In this document: positions 59,317 to 64,000 of the stretch, piece after piece
Layout: each line of letters begins with the position of its first letter
Numbering within the stretch: position 1 is the stretch's first letter
Assembly: GCA_029851415.1 (NCBI GenBank)
Contig: CM056741.1
Span: 66,020,282-66,084,281, forward strand
Direction of reading: 5' to 3'
Length of the DNA: 64,000 nt
DNA from: Eretmocerus hayati
Taxonomy: Eukaryota; Arthropoda; Insecta; Hymenoptera; Aphelinidae
Made by a program: the position numbers and the translations under genes
Notes under the pieces: model-generated
Database searches by the model: none
Told to the model about the DNA's origin: nothing
The model's input: only the letters and a program-made list of their open reading frames with translations

Positions 59317-62300
59317 CTGAATTTTCCAAGTTAAAGGTATTTCTATTAGCTGAATTAGATTCAAGATTTATCCTCATGGTGAGAGATTCTAGGATTGAAG
59401 GCGAGTTCGGTGCGCCATCCAGAAAGCTTTCTGCGAGACTTTGGAGTAGTGGTCGTGCGTGGCTGCAGGCGCCAAGGACGGGAATATATGGTATATATAT
59501 CGTGTTTTCTATGGTATTAGTGTATAGACCAACGACTGCTCGAGAATAGTAGGTAAGTATTCCGATTCTTCGTTGGCAAATAGTACTTAATCGAAATCGA
59601 GTTGACGATTAACTCTTGTCAGTGGAAATGTAATGAAATTGTTTTGAATATTCGGAGAGTATTGCGACTGAATCTTTACACCTTTAATCGTTGAGTCCTT
59701 AGATTTCCTACACGTTGAGAGGTTTGCACAGTAAGTGGTTTCACAATATAATTGCTGCCTTTAAGTGGTTGGTGTATTACATTTGAGTGGACCAGTATGT
59801 GAGGAAAATATAGCACCACATAGCAGGAACTACTTTTTGGATGAGTCTTTGAGGAATTGTAACAGCAATAACTGAAAAAGGACAACTTTATCAAACTCTT
59901 GGTAAATTATCTTCGACTCGTTGAAATTGAATAATCTTCAGTCAAATTTGCCACAGGATTTAGGCTGAACTTCCAAAATGAGTTGATTGTTGAGAACATC
60001 TTGGAAAGAAAAAATGTATTGCGGATAGACACAAAAGTATGATGCAGCAATAATCCAGAATTGCACATTTTCAGTATGATATCTGATCGCATAATGGGAG
60101 ATTTTCCTTGGATGGATCATTTTTAAGAAATCTACACCAACAGTACATTTCGATACGAGGGCTGAAATGTTGTTTCCGTCACAACGAGTAATATTTTCCG
60201 GCCCGAGCCTTGGCGAGGGTCGGAATGAGGGTCGAAATCATCGTTCAAAAGCGGAAACCACCCCACCCGAGTGTCGAATACTACTCTTTCATCTTCTGTG
60301 CGGGAAATGACTTTTTCATAGAGGGTACGTGAGTTTTTTCATAGGTTTGTGCGACGAGGCACACTTTTTCTGCGCATGAGACCATAAAGTCAGTTTCTGT
60401 TGAAGAATTGCTAGGGGCCCCTCTGATCCTCCCCTGCGTGCAAAAAATTTTTGTCTTATGGAGCATTGTACTACGAGGGACCCACCAATGAGCCCCGCCA
60501 CACTCCGTACCAAGAAAAAACAATGTTATCGGTTTCCACAATGGACGTACTGAATAAGGTGAGGTGAATGGTACACTATATGATAGTTTGAGAGATGATT
60601 GATTGATTGATTGATTGATTGGACTTTATTACACCTTGGGGTAGAACCCCGTCTGGTGTGATCGAAAACAACAACAAAAATACAAATTATACTTAATCTA
60701 AGAAAAATAACAATCAAGAAATACTATGTACATTGAATAGATAATACAATGCTATAGGCAGAGTACTAGATTTCGTTTCTCTCATACAGTTTCACATTAC
60801 ATTTCACTTCACAATCCTATGGCAGTTTCATTTGACAACCTAATCGCATCGCAATTCAAAAGAAATTCTAAGACCTATTTACATGTCACTGATCATTATT
60901 TCAGTATTACTATCGCAATTTACGTGGATATCTAGAAAAAATACTTAGCAATTGAATGGAAAAATTAAATGATGCTGGAAGTGCGTCATATTATAATGAT
61001 AGTGAGAAAATACTTCAAGAGATATTCATTCAAGCTGCATATGATGTAGTATCGTAAAACGTGGGTAGCAACGGAAAATCCAATGAACCGATATACAGCT
61101 AGTTATTGGTTAGAGATTGAACAAGTGAAGAACGGCATATACGGAGAAAGACGCATACGTCAGAGACGTCTCGATGTGCTTGCAGAAACAATGCTGACTA
61201 AGTTTGGAGTCGTAGACGATTCCATAATCGGCATTCGCTATTGAGCAAGTAACTAATAACAAGCTTATAGGTGTACATCAACCTTTACTTCCATTTTATT
61301 TCATTTTGGATCACGTGAGCTCCTTATCATGATGACGAATAAAGTGATGATGCGGGTGGCCAATCTGAATCGCTCTATAAAATTTTCTTTCATCTCTGAC
61401 GTTGGCAAAAATACCTCAAAAAATCAATATTTATTGAATTTCAAGTGTATTTCAAGATTAGAAAGCTTACTAACTCTGCTAATGAATCAATTTTATTGAT
61501 AATTATGATAAAGATTAATTTTAGCCGTTTAGCTTCTCTTCAAAATCCTTCATATTCTGAAATTTTTTCCAACAACTCGCGAAAAAAGTTTCGAGAACTT
61601 TACGAAATTGCAGTAAAAATTGAGGAGCACAGTATCTGAGGAGTTGAGGTTCTCGAAAGAAGTCAGGGATGTTTGAAACCATTCAAAAGCCAAGAAAGTC
61701 ACAGCCATATTGAACTAGTGATTGCTCAAAGTTTGAGTATCAAAGACGAGTTTTAGTCAATACTAGGTTTTAACTAAAACTTTATAAGTTAAATCGAAAC
61801 TAGTTAAATTTTAATTGCGAAAAACAGCTTCTTCCCGGGAATCAGTAATGGTAGGGAAGTGCTCATTCTTGTGATATTTCGTATGTAAAAATAATGAGCC
61901 CAAATTAGTTATCTATGAACCATCCTCGTCCTTTGAGGATGTGATAGCACAGCCCCTTCCTTATAAACCTTCATGAGGTTCATTTGGTTCAACAGATAAA
62001 AGAAATACAACCCCTTCTTTTTCCATGACAACAGTGTTTCTCTATGGGCAAATTTCGTATACGCGTTGATCTGCTGTGAGATATTCCAGCAAGTGTAGAA
62101 TAACTTACGTAAATAATAAATGCGGTTATCACGTGACTCGCAAGAGCCGCTCTGGTAACAGGTGAGCATTTCTTGGCCAAAAACTGGCCAAGTTGCATTG
62201 TTCCACATTGTTACTATAACTATACATTTCATAGATGACCAGAAGAAATGCTCACATTTCTAGCGGTAACAGAAAAAATTTACAACCTTCTTTCTTTGCA

Positions 62301-62430
62301 TCAAATCCGATCGAAACTGCAATTCACGTGAAGGAATTCCTAAATGACTCCTTTTCATTTTCTCTTCCGATTCGAGTACGCAAATTTGAAATTGTGCGCG
62401 CAATAAGTGCTAATGGATGAAAAAGCATAC
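59317..62430. other. 3.1-kb intron of minus-strand gene
   Basis: Contains a GC-richer patch at 60190-60300 that includes GGCCCGAGCCTTGGCGAGGGT, a patch with GGGGCCCCTCTGATCCTCCCC at about 60413-60433 resembling transposon end sequence, and a LINE 3' end at 60597-60760. Otherwise no feature recognised. Confidence 0.45.
60597..60760 (-). mobile_element. LINE 3' end with GATT microsatellite tail
   Basis: Read on the - strand there is a stem-loop (ACACC..GGTGT outer pairs, GGGGT AGA ACCCC inner pairs, 60631-60659), then AATAAA (60630-60625), then six AATC units (60620-60597). A terminal hairpin followed by a short simple-repeat tail is typical of 3' ends of CR1/Jockey-like non-LTR elements. Only this 3' fragment is visible; the 5' border is uncertain. 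Confidence 0.5.
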
Positions 62431-62646
62431 CTGAACGGAATCGATACCACTGTCGCTGATACTGTCTTTCACATCTGGAAATGTAAAAGCCTGTCCATCG
62501 GCTTCCCCTCTTGGCGAATCGCTGGGCCATACTTGTAGCAAAGGTAGCCCACTACTGGGCTCAGAACTCGATTCTGATGCCAAGACCGACTGATTCGTCC
62601 GTCTAGTAGCGCCAAGGTAGATTCGGCCTAGCTCTCTCAGTGGTTT
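62431..62646 (-). CDS. Unrecognised gene, upstream exon
   Basis: Acceptor GTAATTTCAG before 62646 and donor TTCAG/GTATGC after 62431; 216 bases, phase 0 on both sides. It encodes 72 residues: KPLRELGRIYLGATRRTNQS, then VLASESSSEPSSGLPLLQVW, PSDSPRGEADGQAFTFPDV and KDSISDSGIDSVQ, joining directly to VSPSP of the next exon. Ser-rich and acidic, probably disordered. There is no start codon, so further exons lie upstream (above 62646 or beyond the window). An overlapping open frame with ATG at 62530 is a shadow. Confidence 0.75.
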
Positions 62647-64000
62647 CTGAAATTACGAATTACTTGCAATAAGTTGAATTCTGCATATATACTGGTTCAT
62701 CACACTTTCCCAAAAAAACTACAAGATTCACAAGCTTTCGGCGATGATTTCGAAATTGATCTAACCCTTTTCAACACGGAATCTCCTTCAATTCCAATTT
62801 CAATCTCAGTTCATTCAGACCACCTTGATACATTTAGTACCAAGTATCTCTTGCGGATGAGCAGTTGCATCTTAACGCAGACTGAGATCAAACTCCATAC
62901 CAGGTATTATAGCATTTACAAACCAAAAAATACTGATGCCAATAGAGTTTATAGTAAAAAACTAGAAGAAATGGAAGATAAAAGACTTTTTGCATCTAAG
63001 CTGAGAAAAAATTATACAAATGTGTCTAATATTGGATGTTATCTTCTGAAACGAAACCGACATTTGAATTTAAAGTATTGACATCGTGTCGAGGAAATTC
63101 CTCTTGACGAAGGCATTGGAGTACTAATTCATGATTTTATTTTATCTTGAACTCACTATACAGGTGAAGAAACATATTCTCGCATGTTTATGATATCTCC
63201 TTACCCCTTCCTTCTATTCTAAAGATAATTTGGCTCATAGAAATTTTTTCCTATCATCGAAAAATGTCATTCGCGTCAAAATTAGTATAAAAAAGATGGA
63301 ATTAGAAATTTGAAAAAATGTTCTTCCTGACCCACACGCATACGAGTAAATTTCTGGATAGTTTTCGTAAAAATTTGATTTTAAATGGCTCAAATAAATT
63401 TTTCAATTTTCTCAAATACTTCCCTCCAACTCATGTCATGGGAACCGCCAATTCATCCTCTCGCCCCGTATATCCATAATTATAGGAGTTCGCGCTGAAA
63501 GAGAATTGGTAATGACTTCTGAGTCTCGTCATGACTTTTTGATGTTAAAAGTCTTGATTATCAGTGACCAAAAGTTAGAAACGAACAGAGATGGAGATCC
63601 TATTGACTCAAATTTGTAATTCTTTCTTAACAGGAAAAGGAGTTTATTCAAGAGTGACGAAATTTGTACAGGGTTTTCCCGTTTTGACCAAATCGCTCGA
63701 ACAATTCCATTATGACTTATTACAAAAATCTCGGGAATGTCACTGGTGCAGTCGATTAATCAGAGTAAACAAGGTCTGTTTGTATCACTTTAGAATATTA
63801 AAAACTAGAAATACTAGTATGATAGGTATCATTGTTAGTTCAGAATACCCAGATGATGAATCTTCCAGGAGCTGCAGTGCTATAAAAGCATGTGACCTTC
63901 ATCACTATTTCATGTGAAGCTCAAGTTTCACCCTAAAATTCACACGATCAATACATTTGTCAATTTTGGCATTCGATTCAAAGATAAACGATGTTCATCC
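62647..64000. other. Upstream intron or flank, no exon found
   Basis: Open frames on + at 62674-63081 (135 codons) and 63591-63917 (108 codons) have no recognisable domain. No further exon of the minus-strand gene could be supported. Confidence 0.4.

Noticed and set aside
58994..59377. Alternative minus frame with ADMHNWWSERN
   Set aside because: It does not fit the splice phases of the flanking exons, whereas the Ser/His-rich frame does.
62674..63081. 135-codon plus frame
   Set aside because: No recognisable domain; opposite to the minus-strand gene and likely chance in AT-rich DNA.

Overview
The window looks like nuclear DNA of an insect. It is AT-rich, genes are split into short exons by introns up to 17 kb, and the introns are packed with DNA transposons, foldback elements and LINE remnants. 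The insect-type adenylate cyclase and the mix of elements would suit a hymenopteran, but that placement is a guess. I see no bacterial operons, rRNA, convincing tRNA or CRISPR.

Two host genes can be supported. The first, on the + strand, is the 3' two thirds of an adenylate cyclase of the type-3 class (ADCY3; Ac3/Ac39E in flies). Eight exons from 7445 to the stop at 48853 join in frame into 818 residues: last helix of the first membrane domain, C1a, C1b, second membrane domain, C2. Its 5' exons are not visible in the first 7.4 kb. The second, on the - strand and tail to tail with the first, has three phase-compatible exons (62646-62431, 59316-58976, 56430-56106) coding for the last 293 residues of a protein I do not recognise: Ser/Thr-rich, with a His tract and one membrane helix at the extreme C-terminus.

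Most of the rest is mobile DNA, much of it inside adenylate cyclase introns. (1) 7903-11900: a three-level nest. An outer element has ends like GGGTGCGTCCCC; inside it sits a 3.29-kb TA-flanked near-palindrome; inside one arm of that sits a 190-bp foldback with no target duplication. (2) 12294-13766: two inverted copies of a coding-like segment. (3) 20723-23730: a hAT element with a perfect 8-bp target duplication and a transposase remnant. (4) 30004-30320: a 317-bp hAT MITE with an 8-bp duplication. (5) 33869-38487: an apparently intact 4.6-kb transposon with 375-bp inverted repeats (2 mismatches), a 4-bp target duplication and a 797-residue RAG1/Transib/Chapaev-like transposase whose ends resemble a 23-spacer recombination signal. 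(6) 39445-40341: a tandem array with a period of about 325 bp. (7) 41917-42900: a decayed LINE reverse transcriptase. (8) 42903-44310: blocks of TTTGCGCAC repeats and three GC-rich mini-hairpins. (9) 47326-48290: a 965-bp foldback. Smaller foldbacks lie at 43-171, 2349-4150, 16248-16988 and 33285-33625, and a LINE 3' end lies near 60.6 kb.

The most notable items are the young RAG1-related transposon with recombination-signal-like ends, and the giant intronic palindromes, which would be transcribed as long hairpins whenever the cyclase gene is expressed.
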